Source of the DNA: Odiellus spinosus | Lineage: Eukaryota > Arthropoda > Arachnida > Opiliones > Phalangiidae | Direction: 5' to 3' | NCBI GenBank assembly: GCA_963920705.1 | Contig: OY987225.1 | Span: forward strand, 15,877,492-15,941,491 | DNA length: 64,000 nucleotides | Shown: piece after piece, positions 1 to 10,623 of the stretch | How the letters are laid out: each line of letters opens with the position of its first letter | Position numbering within the stretch: the stretch's first letter is position 1 | Notes under the pieces: generated by a model | The model's database searches: none | What the model saw: the letters and a program-made list of their open reading frames with translations, nothing else | What the model was told of the DNA's origin: nothing | Translations under genes and position numbers: made by a program

Positions 1-1920
1 AGCGCGTTTCGTTTTAAAGTCGCTCATTACCACCTCACGTACATCACTTTCACGAAGTACAGGGAAGTCTTGAAATTCACTATCCTCAATTCGTTGCCAT
101 TTAGACGGTTTGCGAAGCAGATTATCGCGCTCGACTACTTCCTTAAGAGGATTTTCTTTCGTAGAGACTGCCAGCATTTTTTCGACGGAGTCTTCCCAGG
201 AACCTTTAAGATGTAACTCCGGGTGGTAGGCGTTCAACAGCGCAGCAGCAATTTGAAGAAGTTCTGGAACTAATGGTAACATATGCACAGGTATACGGTT
301 TTGAAAAAAACTATTCACCGTCTGCAAATGCCCATTCCTAACTTCAACCGGCCACCTGAGGTACGTTACTTGTCGGGAACGATTAACTTCTTGCGTGTTT
401 ACTTGCTTCTCGCCTTTAGACAAGAACGAAGGCATTTGTAAATCCACACCCAGTTCAGTCAGTACGCTGTTGGAGTCTCGAAAACCGCGGTCTGCCAGTA
501 CAACGTCACCAACTTGAAAGAAAGACTGGAGTTCTTCTCACTTTTTGATAGAATGGATTAAAATGCGCGCGTCGTTATTGCGGCCATTAGCAAAGTAGGG
601 TCCGATTATATCTATTATGTAACCCGTAGTTGTTACCATTAACATTGGCTAGAGGGTATGCTGGCCTTTGTGCACACAGAAGGATTTGTGAAGAACGGTA
701 TAGTCCTTGGATCTTCCAACCTTGATATAGGTGCCATCTACAATGGTAATAAGACAATTAGGCTTGTTGTTAGCAAAGAGTTTTACTGCTGCTCCAGATT
801 GATGGTTTGTTATCAGATTGTCACGTGATAAGTGTTGCAGGCCAAAATTATGTGGCACGAAATGCTCCGATAAAGCCATAATAACCGCTTTTACCGTGTT
901 TGATACCGATCTTTCAGTTAAATGAAATAAAGTTGATAACACCTTATTGGAGATACCCAATCGTAATTTCACCAATAATACTGCTAGAGCTGTCTTCGAC
1001 GAACAGCATCTGATGGTACGAATAATGTCCTCAATAGTCGAATGCAACTCTAGGAACTCGTGCAGGGACAATGAAGTTAATACTTTACAGTCTTCATCAC
1101 TTTGTATGAAGTTGTCAAAGCTCGGCGTCCGTAGGTCGTTAACACATTTCCTGAGGTCCTGTAATAGTTGCTCAATGTCCGTGGCAGTCATAATGGTTGA
1201 TCTAGCGGAAACCTGAATTCCAGCAATTATTTCGGTGGGAAGCTCTCCGTTAGCGAGATGCGTGGAGCACATTCTGTTGTCCCGATGAATAAATATGGCT
1301 CTTTCCACAAATATACTTGTTCTCACTTCGGCTTTTACCCTGGTTCGTGTACTAACACCGCAAATGAAGCAAGTCTTTGGCAGGGGCCGAACACAACTGT
1401 GCTTTATGGCAATAGTGTTTGATGACGTACGCTTTCGTGGTAATTGCGACGTTGATGGCTGAGGTATTGGTGACGGTGATGGATTAGATACTGTGGACTT
1501 TGTTGGTTCAGGTACTGTGGACGTTGATGGCTCAGGTACTGTGGACGTTGATGGCTCAGGTACTGTTGACGTTGATGGATTAGATACTTGCGTCATTTGT
1601 CTTCGTTTTTGTGGTGAAGACGATGACGTTGAAGAGCCATGATCACTACTGAAGGACGATTCGCTAGCATTTAAGAACGTTTGAAACTTTCGTGACAGAC
1701 CCGAGCACTTTAAACAAATCTTCGTTGTTTTGCTATTAATTACAAGTGGTAATAACCCTTTACTAAAACGAAGAAAGCCAGCCTTTACGTGAGTGCCTAT
1801 ACCTCTACTTGTACTATTGGTAACTTTCCGATTGCACGCGTAACATGTATTTGGAGCCATCTCCAAATTCCAAGTGACTCTCACATTGATGTTATTGATA
1901 AGGAAAGTTCTTAAGATCAT
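1..1920 (-). pseudogene. DDE (DDE_Tnp_4/Harbinger- or ISL2EU-like) transposase pseudogene, C-terminus off window
   Basis: Reading leftwards from 1920 the frame stays open to an amber codon at 649-651, continues in the same frame to an opal codon at 538-540, then is open to the window edge. The likely start is the internal Met at MAPNTC, not the first Met. Visible parts in order: a CxxC...CxxC zinc-ligand-like N-terminus; a Ser/Thr/Pro-rich linker with PEPSTSTV repeats; a second cysteine cluster (CFICG...CSTHL); a helix-turn-helix-like stretch (LTERSVSNTVKAVIMAL); then the catalytic domain with first Asp in IVDGTYIKV, second Asp in VVLADRGF and Glu in RWPVEVRNG. A complete DDE triad is therefore recognisable, but two stops break it. 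DDE transposases of this class cut and paste DNA elements between terminal inverted repeats. The family is inferred from motif order; the exact superfamily is uncertain. The right-hand inverted copy shares the amber stop but not the opal one. Confidence 0.75.
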
Positions 1921-1973
1921 GGTTCAAACCAGATATTACAATTTTTTTAATGTTTATAAAAACAGGTTTAATT

Positions 1974-2067
1974 ATTTTTCGCCAACCTGGCTGGCAAAAA
2001 ATATTAAAGACGTCTTTAATATTTTTCGCCAACCTGGCTGGCAAAAAATATTAAAGACGTCTTTATC
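1974..2067. repeat. Two 47-bp tandem units, each with two palindromes
   Basis: Two near-identical 47-bp units start at 1974 and 2021. Each holds the perfect palindrome ATTAAAGACGTCTTTAAT (truncated at the end of unit 2) and a hairpin whose arms AATATTTTT-C-GCCA and TGGC-A-AAAAATATT flank ACCTGGC. They sit immediately before the inverted transposase copy. They could be a terminal or subterminal repeat of the transposon, or the fold-back junction; the sequence alone does not decide. Confidence 0.75.
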
Positions 2068-2609
2068 AACTTTATTTCTTTTAACTGAAAGATCGGTATC
2101 AAACACGGTAAAAGCGGTTATTATGGCTTTATCGGAGCATTTCGTGCCACATAATTTTGGCCTGCAACACTTATCACGTGACAATCTGATAACAAACCAT
2201 CAATCTGGAGCAGCAGTAAAACTCTTTGCTAACAACAAGCTTAATTGTCTTATTACCATTGTAGATGGCACCTATATCAAGGTTGGAAGATCCAAGGACT
2301 ATACCGTTCTTCACAAATCCTTCTGTGTGCACAAAGGCCAGCATATCCTCTAGCCAATGTTAATGGTAACAACTACGGGTTACATAATAGATATAATCGG
2401 ACCCTACTTTGCTAATGGCCGCAATAACGACGCGCGCATTTTAAACCATTCTATCAAAAAGAGAGAAGAACTCCAGTCTTTCTTTCAAGTTGGTGACGTT
2501 GTACTGGCAGACCGCGGTTTTCGAGACTCCAACAGCGTACTGACTGAACTGGGTGTGGATTTACAAATGCCTTCGTTCTTGTCTAAAGGCGAGAAGCAAG
2601 TAAACACGC
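2063..2609 (+). pseudogene. Inverted partial copy of the DDE transposase
   Basis: This stretch is the reverse complement, with few differences, of 393-939. It runs from the helix-turn-helix-like region through IVDGTYIKV and LADRGF to the KGEKQVNT stretch, and stops before the catalytic Glu. It shares the in-frame amber stop (2351-2353), but has an Arg codon where the left copy has an opal stop. The order of events is readable: amber first, then inverted duplication, then the opal mutation in the left copy. It cannot encode a working enzyme. Past 2609 the similarity ends abruptly. Confidence 0.8.
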
Positions 2610-3050
2610 CTACTGCATGAATGCTTGACAAGTGGAACACTTCTACAGGCGTTTTCGAGGATTTCGAGGAATAGTAGACCAAAAATATACGAATTTCATT
2701 TTGCCGCCAGCACTATACCCGTGGCAGTTACAAAATAATTCTTTCCTAATATTTTCCTAACATAATTATGAATCTAAAATAATAACCGTTCAAGATTTTC
2801 GTGTGGGGGAAGGCTTTCATATCCGGCACGGAAGTCATAGATTCTTCCTATTCTTTACATTATGGAAGAAACCTTCCATTCGTTGTAATTCCCAAAATTT
2901 ACAGTTGTGAGCTCGAATTTTAGCTTTAAATTATCCCCCAACTACCCTATTTTAATAATATAATACGAATTTATCATAAAAGAGACGAAAATTTTTAACA
3001 TTACGTGGACCCAGACTCTTATGGGGAGTTGCTGTTGTTCATTTCCCAAA
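2610..3050. other. No recognisable feature
   Basis: AT-rich sequence following the end of the inverted transposase arm. I see no coding frame with recognisable motifs, no RNA gene and no repeat shared with the rest of the window. Confidence 0.5.
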
Positions 3051-3051
3051 A

Positions 3052-3225
3052 ATGTAATGAAATGTGACCTTTTAATACCAGCTTGAGTTGGCAACACGCG
3101 CTTAGCTGTTTTCCATATATCATTTAGTCCAAAAAGCAAAGGTATAACGGGTAGTATAGGCTTAGTCTTGCTGCAAACTTGGGGTGGATTGAAGAATCTA
3201 AATAAAAGTGCGTTTACACGGGTAT
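3052..3225. repeat. Dispersed ~145-170 bp module, copy 1
   Basis: Contains TAATACCAGCTTGAGTTGGC, then a GCAAAGGTATAACGGG stretch and CTTGGGGTGGATTGAAGAATC. The same module recurs at 3562-3733 and, more diverged, inside the three HINE-like elements at 16331-16468, 24584-24720 and 53281-53410. This links the 3-5 kb region to that element family. It shows no convincing tRNA, 7SL or 5S similarity. Confidence 0.75.
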
Positions 3226-3561
3226 CCCACCGTCCACTGAATTCGAATTAATACAGACAAAGGTACTTTGACAAAATTTGATAAGACTTCTTTCGGTACG
3301 AGAGTTTCTCTAGTTAAACACAGATTTAAATAATGAAATATTGATAAATTATATGAAGTAATAGAGAGTAAGGTGCCTGAATTGGTTACAAAAGGGTGAA
3401 ATCATAAGCTTAGCCTATTTTTATTAATTGCTTCAAAATGATAAACAAAAATTTTATTTCTTAAACAGTAGAATGATAAGGAATATCCATTGAATTCGAG
3501 CTAATAGAGAGAAAGTATAGTTTATTGTTTACGAGTGCTTCTCTTAGTTAAACAAAGATTT
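3226..3561. other. Spacer with a weak internal repeat
   Basis: AT-rich. Segments around 3236-3345 and 3490-3565 resemble each other (a GAATTCGA start, then a TCTCTAGTTAAACA-like part), so the neighbouring dispersed module was probably duplicated together with flanking DNA. Nothing else recognised. Confidence 0.4.
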
Positions 3562-3733
3562 AATGAAATGTGACCGTTTAATACCAGCTTGAGTTGGCAA
3601 CACGCGCTAAGCTGTTTTCCATATATCATTTAGTCCAAAAAGCAAAGGTATAACGGGCAGTATAGGCTAAGGCTTGCTGCAAACTTGGGGTGGATTGAAG
3701 AATCTAAATAAAGGTACGTTTACACGGGCATCC
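3562..3733. repeat. Dispersed ~145-170 bp module, copy 2
   Basis: Near-identical to 3052-3225, offset about 510 bp, including the terminal GTTTACACGGG. Tandem duplication within an old element is the simplest explanation. Confidence 0.75.
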
Positions 3734-3959
3734 AAGATAGAAACGACATAAGATTTAAAGCTGAGGCGGATTGATACAAAATGTTAAACCTCCTAAGAAA
3801 AATTATAGTCGTGAAAACTCCCCTTGGACAGAAGTACAGTAGGTTTCCCGTGTTTAAAAAAACATCAGTTTTGAATAAAAAATGATGTTGGAAAAAAATA
3901 GGCTTCAGATTTCTCCACTATAAAACCAAGAAACATTTCCGATTATTTTCATAATCAAA
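3734..3959. other. No recognisable feature
   Basis: AT-rich stretch between the dispersed module and the family-2 element. A TATAAAA string lies at about 3920, upstream of the family-2 reading frame, but there is no clear initiator. Confidence 0.35.
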
Positions 3960-3995
3960 AGAAGCCGTGTAGAGTGAACTTCGTTAGCAGACCAG

Positions 3996-4046
3996 GAGAC
4001 GAGACGAGACAAGACAAGACGAGACAAGACAAGACGAGACCAGACG
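3996..4046. repeat. GAGAC/AAGAC pentanucleotide microsatellite
   Basis: Imperfect runs of GACGA and GACAA just upstream of the family-2 reading frame. The homologous position in the second copy (43603-43908) has expanded to about 300 bp of GGAGA. Confidence 0.85.
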
Positions 4047-4091
4047 AAAGAGAGCTATAGTGACTTAAGTGAGAAAATCAACCAGCGCAGA

Positions 4092-4521
4092 ATGTCATCA
4101 CCATTTGAAGTCAACAGAGCAGCGACACGGCTTTCATTTATCACCAGAAAGAGACGGCCTGGCTACGAAGAATTGAAACATGCAAGCAGTGAGTGTTTTC
4201 GGACTCGACATATGAGATTCTTACAGTCAGTAAAAGCTCAACAGTTCTTCATACGGCCTCGTTATTCTAAACATAAAAGGAGCTATTCAAGTATAAATAT
4301 TAACGGTATGGAAATTAGTCTATTTCAGTATTCAAGATATTTTTTTATCATAGGAGTGGAAGCTAACGTCTTGTCAGCCGGTTTGGAAAATAACCTTTCG
4401 ACCAGCTCAATCCTTTGATTCTTCCAATGACTGGGATCACTTGCATGATGAAAATATCAGTAATGGTCCACTATTAGCACGTCAAAACAAGAATTTTAGA
4501 CGAAATCTGTACCGGAAGTAA
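4092..4521 (+). CDS. Possible two-exon small gene inside family-2 element, unknown function
   Basis: An ATG at 4092 opens a 108-codon frame ending at 4418. A better model may be spliced: a pyrimidine-rich TTTTTTATCATAG acceptor ends at 4353, and from 4354 a 55-codon frame (starting EWKLTSCQPVWK, ending RRNLYRK) runs to a TAA at 4519-4521. The donor is unclear; a GTAAAAG near 4231 is one candidate. In the second copy (about 43977-44384) the first exon has an in-frame TAG and the second a 1-bp deletion, so that copy is dead. Substitutions between copies in the second exon are mostly non-synonymous, giving no sign of purifying selection. I do not recognise the protein. It may be non-coding. Confidence 0.2.
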
Positions 4522-4774
4522 TTGCCGATCATCTACCGAAAATGGGTTGTAAATGAAACATTCAGTCTACAATATTTCTTGGTTTGTCTAAGAGGAACTT
4601 GCTTCAAAATCTTCGTCGTTTTAATTCCTTGTCTTCATTGCCATCCCAGACTAAATCCTTCGTCTTTATCAAATCAGTGGATTATCTCAAAGATAATCAC
4701 ACAGTACAACCCCTGCTCTAATGATAATTTATATTATAAGAACATGTATTTTACATATTTATTTAGAAATTAAA

Positions 4775-4906
4775 TTTCATTTGGTGTGTCAATTATGAAA
4801 TCTACGCCATGCCGCATATAATTATGGGTAACGCAGTACATTTCATTTGGTGTGTATATTAAAGAGTCTACGACCTGCCGCATATAATTATGGGTAACGC
4901 ATGACA
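4775..4906. repeat. 66-bp direct repeat pair
   Basis: Two units starting TTTCATTTGGTGTGT and containing GCCGCATATAATTATGGGTA. The same pair recurs at about 44638-44770 in the second family-2 copy, so it belongs to the element. Confidence 0.8.
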
Positions 4907-5109
4907 TTCTTTTGCATTCTCTGTATCCTAGAGGTTAAGGGAAAATACTTATACTCCGTAAAGTAGAGAATAATGATTAAATGCACGCTGTTTCCTCTAC
5001 TCATCCAATACTCTACATTTCTTTTCATCTTTTATTTTAGGTAGGGTTAGGTTAGGTTAGATTACCTTAACGGCGGGGGCGGGGAGGTTATATTTTGGAT
5101 TAAGGTATG

Positions 5110-5126
5110 GCCTCCGTGGCGCAATT

Positions 5127-5165
<39 letters not shown>

Positions 5166-5182
5166 GAGCCCACCCGGGGGCG
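5110..5182 (+). tRNA. tRNA-Asn: tRNA-Asn(GTT), first unit of array A
   Basis: Acceptor GCCTCCG pairs with CGGGGGC, discriminator G. The anticodon stem TTCGG/CCGAA encloses CTGTTAA. The D loop is AATTGTTA, so one of the two conserved D-loop guanines is lost, which may weaken the D-loop/T-loop contact. No intron. It starts the array 14 bp after the truncated family-2 element. Confidence 0.75.
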
Positions 5183-5845
5183 GCCGGCCATATTTTCTTT
5201 TCAAATTCTTTGAAATTTTCCAACAGGATAATTTAAGGTGCAAAGTTAAGATGTGCACAATGGTTAGCGCGTTCGGCTGTTTACCAAAAGGTTGGTGGTT
5301 CGAGCCCACCCGGGGGCGCCTGGCGATATCTTCTTTTCAAATTCATTGAAATTTTCCTTCAGGATAATTTAAGGCGCAGTACTTAAACATGAGCTCCGTG
5401 GCGCAATGGTTAGCGCATTCGGCTGTTAACCGAAAGGTTGGTGGTTCGAGCCCACCCGGGGGCGCCTACCAATATTTTGATCAAATTAATTGAAATTTTC
5501 CTTCAGGATAATTTAAGGCGCAGAATTAAGATATGGCCTCCATCAGGATAATTTAAGGCGCAAAATTAACATATGGCCTCCGTGGCGCAATGGTTAGAGC
5601 GTTCGGCTGATAACCGAAAAGTTTGTGGTTCAGGGCGCCTACCAATATTTTCATCAAATTAATTGAATTTTTCCATCAGGATAATTTAAGGCGCACAATT
5701 AAGATATGGCCTCCGTGGCGCAATGGTTAGCGCGTTCGGCTGATAAACGAAAGGTTGGTTGTTCGAGCCCACCAAGGGGCGCCTACCAATATTTTCATCA
5801 AATTAATTGAATTTTTCCATCAGGATAATTTAAGGCGCACAATTA

Positions 5846-5868
5846 AGATATGGACTCCGTGACGCAAT

Positions 5869-5908
<40 letters not shown>

Positions 5909-6424
5909 GAGCCCACCGGGGGTGCTAGGCAATTTTTTCTAATTCATTGAAATTTTACATCAGGATAATTTAAGGCGCAGGATTAAGATGTGGCCTCCGT
6001 GGCGCTATGGTTAGCGCGTTCGGCTGTTAAACGAGAGGTTGGTGGTTCGAGCCCACCCGGGGGCGTCTGGCAATTTTTTCTTTTCTAATTCATTGATATT
6101 TTCCACCAGGATAATTTAAGGTGCAAAATTAAGATATGGCCTCCGTGGCGCAATGGTTAGAGCGTTAGGCTGTTAACCGAAAAGTTTGTGGTTCGGGGCG
6201 CCTACCAATATTTTCATCAAATTAATTGAAATTTTCCATCAGGATAATTTAAGGCGCACAAGTAAGCCATGGCCTCCGTGGCGCAATGGTTAGCGCGTTC
6301 GGCTGTTAAACGAAAGGTTGGTGGTTCGAGCCCACCCGGGGGCGTCTGGCAATTTTTTCTTTTCTAATTCATTGATATTTTCCACCAGGATAATTTAAGG
6401 TGCAAAATTAAGCTATGCACAATA

Positions 6425-6463
<39 letters not shown>

Positions 6464-6569
6464 GAGCCCACCCGGGGGCGTCTGGCAATTTTTTCTTTTC
6501 TAATTCATTGAAATTTTCCATCAGGATAATTTAAGGCGCACAATTAAGATATGGACTCCGTGACGCAAT

Positions 6570-6609
<40 letters not shown>

Positions 6610-7125
6610 GAGCCCACCGGGGGTGCTAGGCAATTTTTTCTAATTCATTGAAATTTTACATCAGGATAATTTAAGGCGCAGGATTAAGATGTGGCCTCCG
6701 TGGCGCTATGGTTAGCGCGTTCGGCTGTTAAACGAGAGGTTGGTGGTTCGAGCCCACCCGGGGGCGTCTGGCAATTTTTTCTTTTCTAATTCATTGATAT
6801 TTTCCACCAGGATAATTTAAGGTGCAAAATTAAGATATGGCCTCCGTGGCGCAATGGTTAGAGCGTTAGGCTGTTAACCGAAAAGTTTGTGGTTCGGGGC
6901 GCCTACCAATATTTTCATCAAATTAATTGAAATTTTCCATCAGGATAATTTAAGGCGCACAAGTAAGCCATGGCCTCCGTGGCGCAATGGTTAGCGCGTT
7001 CGGCTGTTAAACGAAAGGTTGGTGGTTCGAGCCCACCCGGGGGCGTCTGGCAATTTTTTCTTTTCTAATTCATTGATATTTTCCACCAGGATAATTTAAG
7101 GTGCAAAATTAAGCTATGCACAATA

Positions 7126-7164
<39 letters not shown>

Positions 7165-7246
7165 GAGCCCACCCGGGGGCGTCTGGCAATTTTTTCTTTT
7201 CTAATTCATTGAAATTTTCCATCAGGATAATTTAAGGTGCAGCATT
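5846..7246 (+). repeat. Tandem ~701-bp duplication inside array A
   Basis: The five-unit block beginning with the GACTCCGTGACGC unit at about 5850 is repeated almost base for base from about 6551. The matched breaks include the CCACCGGGGGTGCTAGG unit, the CACAATAG unit and the AGAGCGTTAGG unit. Boundaries are approximate. Confidence 0.85.
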
Positions 7247-7254
7247 AAGTTATG

Positions 7255-7327
7255 GCCTCCGTGGCGCAATGGTTAGCGCATTCGGCTGTTAACCGAAAGG
7301 TTGGTGGTTCGAGCCCACCCGGGGGCG
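7255..7327 (+). tRNA. tRNA-Asn: tRNA-Asn(GTT), A26 variant
   Basis: All four stems pair. Position 26 between the D and anticodon stems is A instead of G (GCGCATTCGG), the base found at 26 in many other tRNAs. An AATATTTT run follows within 15 nt. Confidence 0.8.
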
Positions 7328-8729
7328 CCTACCAATATTTTGATCAAATTAATTGAAATTTTCCTTCAGGATAATTTAAGGCGCAGAATTAAGATATGGC
7401 CTCCATCAGGATAATTTAAGGCGCAAAATTAACATATGGCCTCCGTGGCCCAATGGTTAGAGCGTTCGGCTGATAACCGAAAAGTTTGTGGTTCAGGGCG
7501 CCTACCAATATTTTCATCAAATTAATTGAAATTTTCCATCAGGATAATTTAAGGTGCACAATTAAGATATGGCCTCCGTGGCGCAATGGTTAGCGCGTTC
7601 GGCTGATAAAGGAAAGGTTGGTTGTTCGAGCCCACCCAGGGGCGCATACCAATATTTTCATCAAATTAATTGAGTTTTTCCATCAGGATGATTTAAGGCG
7701 CACAATTAAGATATGGACTCCGTGACGCAATGGTTACAGCGTTCGGCTGTTTACCGAAAAGTTTGTGGTTCGGGGCGCCTACCAATATTTTCATCAAATT
7801 AATTGAAATTTTCCATCAGGATAATTTAAGGCGCACAATTAAGATATGGCCTCCGTGTCGCAATGGTTAGCGCGTTCGGCTGTTAAACGAAAAGTTGGTG
7901 GTTCGAGCCCACCCGGGGGCGCCTACCAATATTTTCATCAAATTAATTGAAATTTTCCATCAGGATAATTTAAGGCGCACAATTAAGATATGGACTCCGT
8001 GACGCAATGGTTAGAGCGTTCGGCTGTTAACCGAAAAGTTTGTGGTTCGAGCACACCCGGGGGCGCCTACCAATATTTTCATCAAATTCATTGAAATTTT
8101 CCTTCAGGATAATTTGAGGCGCAGTACTTAAACATGGCCTCCGTGGCGCAATGGTAAGCGCATTCGGCTGTTAACCGAAAGGTTGGTGGTTCGAGCCCAC
8201 CCGGGGGCGCCTACCAATATTTTGATCAAATTAATTGAAATTTTCCTTCAGGATAATTTAAGGCGCAGAATTAAGATATGGCCTCCATCAGGATAATTTA
8301 AGGCGCAAAATTAACATATGGCCTCCGTGGCGCAATGGTTAGCGCGTTCGGCTGATAACCGAAAAGTTTGTGGTTCGGGCCCCTACCAATATTTTCATCA
8401 AATTAATTGAAATTTTCCATCAGGATAATTTAAGGCGCACAATTAAGATATGGCCTCCGTGGCGCAATGGTTAGCGCGTTTGGCTGATAAACGAAAGGTT
8501 GGTTGTTCGAGCCCACCCAGGGGCGCCTACCAATATTTTCATCAAATTAATTGAATTTTTCCATCAGGATAATTTAAGGCGCACAATTAAGATATGGACT
8601 CCGTGACGCAATGGTTAGAGCGTTCGGCTGTTTACCGAAAAGTTTGTGGTTCGGGGCGCCTACCAATATTTTCATCAAATTAATTGAAATTTTCCATCAG
8701 GATAATTTAAGGCGCACAATTAACATGTG

Positions 8730-8802
8730 GCCTCCGTGGCGCAATGGTTAGCGCGTTCGGCTGTTAACCGAAAAGTTGGTGGTTCGAGCCCACCCGGGGG
8801 CG
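8730..8802 (+). tRNA. tRNA-Asn: tRNA-Asn(GTT), AAGTT variable loop
   Basis: Fully paired cloverleaf. The variable loop is AAGTT rather than AGGTT. Recurs at 12194 and 39146. Confidence 0.8.
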
Positions 8803-9178
8803 CCTATCAATATTTTCATCAAATTCATTGAAATTTTCCTTCAGGATAATTTGAGGCGCATTACTTAAACATGGCCTCTGTGGCGCAATGGTTAGCGCAT
8901 AACATTCGGCTGTTAATCGAAAGGTTGGTGGTTCGAGCCCACCCGGGGGCGCCTTCCAATATTTTGATCAAATTAATTGAAATTTTCCTTCAGGATAATT
9001 TAAGGCGCAGAATTAAGATATGGCCTCCATCAAGATAATTTTAGGCGCCTCCGTGGCGCAATGGTTAGCGCGTTCGGGTGATAACCGAAAAGTTTGTGGT
9101 TCGGGCCCCTACCAATATTTTCATCAAATTAATTGAAATTTTCCATCAGGATAATTTAAGGCGCACAATTAAGATATG

Positions 9179-9251
9179 GCCTCCGTGGCGCAATGGTTAG
9201 CGCGTTCGGCTGGTAAACGAAAGGTTGGTTGTTCGAGCCCACCCAGGGGCG
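9179..9251 (+). pseudogene. tRNA-Asn-derived unit with GGT (Thr-type) anticodon
   Basis: Anticodon loop CTGGTAA gives GGT. Pair 31-39 is G-A, the T stem has one mismatch (GGTTG) and the acceptor has a C-A, so it is probably a pseudogene. The duplicate at 12643-12715 carries the same anticodon. Confidence 0.6.
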
Positions 9252-9879
9252 CCTACCAATATTTTCATCAAATTAATTGAATTTTTCCATCAGGATAATT
9301 TAAGGCGCACGATTAAGATATGGACTCCGTGACGCAATGGTTAGAGCGTTCGGCTGTTAACCGAAAAGTTTGTGGTTCGGGGCGCCTACCAATATTTTCA
9401 TCAAATTAATTGAAATTTTCCATCAGGATAATTTAAGGCGCACAATTAAGAAATGGCCTCCGTGGCGCAATGGTTAGCGCGTTCGGCTGTTAACCGAGAA
9501 GTTGGTGGTTCGAGCCCACCCGGGGGCGCCTACCAATATTTTCATAAAATTAATTGAAATAATTTAAGGCGCAAAATTAACATATGGCCTCCGTGGCGCA
9601 ATGGTTAGAGCGTTCGGCTGATAACCGAAAAGTTTGTGGTTCGGGGCGCCTACCAATATTTTCATCAAATTAATTGAAATTTTCCATCAGGATAATTTAA
9701 GGCGCACAATTAAGATATGGCCTCCGTGGCGCAATGGTTAGCGCGTTCGGCTGATAAACGAAAGGTTGGTTGTTCGAGCCCACCAAGGGGCGCCTACCAA
9801 TATTTTCATCAAATTAATTGAATTTTTCCATCAGGATAATTTAAGGCGCACAATTAATATATGGACTCCGTGACGCAAT

Positions 9880-9919
<40 letters not shown>

Positions 9920-10583
9920 GAGCCCACCGGGGGTGCTAGGCAATTTTTTCTAATTCATTGAAATTTTCCATCAGGATAATTTAAGGCGCAGGATTAAGAT
10001 ATGGACACCGTGACGCAATGGTTAGCGCGTTCGGCTGTTAAACGAGAGGTTGGTGGTTCGAGCCCACCCGGGGGCGCCTATCAATATTTTCATCAAATTA
10101 ATTGAAATTTTCCATCAGGATAATTTAAGGCGCGCAATTAAGATATGGCCTCCGTGGCGCAATGGTTAGAGCGTTCGGCTGTTAACCGAAAAGTTTGTGG
10201 TTCGGGGCGCCTACCAATATTTTCATCAAATTAATTGAAATTTTCCATCAGGATAATTTAAGGCGCAAAACTAAGATATGGCCTCCGTGGCGCAATGGTT
10301 AGCGCGTTCGGCTGTTAAACAAAAGGTTGGTGGTTCGAGCCCACCCGGGGCGCCTACCAATATTTTCATCAAATTAATTGAAATTTTCCATCAGGATAAT
10401 TTAAGGCGCACAATTAAGATATGGCCTCCGTGGCGCAATGGTTAGCGCGTTCGGCTGATAAACGAAAGGTTGGTTGTTCGAGCCCACCAAGGGGCGCCTA
10501 CCAATATTTTCATCAAATTAATTGAATTTTTCCATCAGGATAATTTAAGGCGCACAATTAATATATGGACTCCGTGACGCAAT

Positions 10584-10623
<40 letters not shown>

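Larger units (their letters stand above)
3960..5096 (+). mobile_element. 5'-truncated HINE/Helentron-related element, family 2, copy 1
   Basis: About 1.1 kb homologous to 43909-44978. Order: a GACGA/GACAA pentamer microsatellite, a short open frame, a 66-bp direct repeat pair, then a 3' end reading GGTTAGGTTAGG...GGCGGGGAGGTTATATTTTGG. That 3' end is shared with the larger elements at 15498, 23760 and 52461, so the families are related. Here the terminal CCCAACTTG hairpin half is lost and sequence leading into the tRNA array follows directly. No 5' end with an ACCTCCCC palindrome is present, so the copy is truncated. Confidence 0.55.
8030..10355 (+). repeat. Segmental duplication, 3464-bp offset, copy 1
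   Basis: Units from about 8030 to 10355 recur at 11494-13819 in the same order. Shared private markers are the TGGTAAGCGCATTCGG unit (8137), the ATAACA insertion unit, the GGT-anticodon unit at 9179 and the GTTAAACAAAAGG unit. Ends are approximate. Confidence 0.85.

Noticed and set aside
947-1216. 89-codon + strand frame over the transposase
   Set aside because: Antisense shadow of the recognisable DDE transposase on the - strand.
5040-5062. Telomeric (TTAGG)n tract
   Set aside because: Only about three or four imperfect units, and the same string recurs at fixed places inside mobile-element 3' ends, so it belongs to the element.
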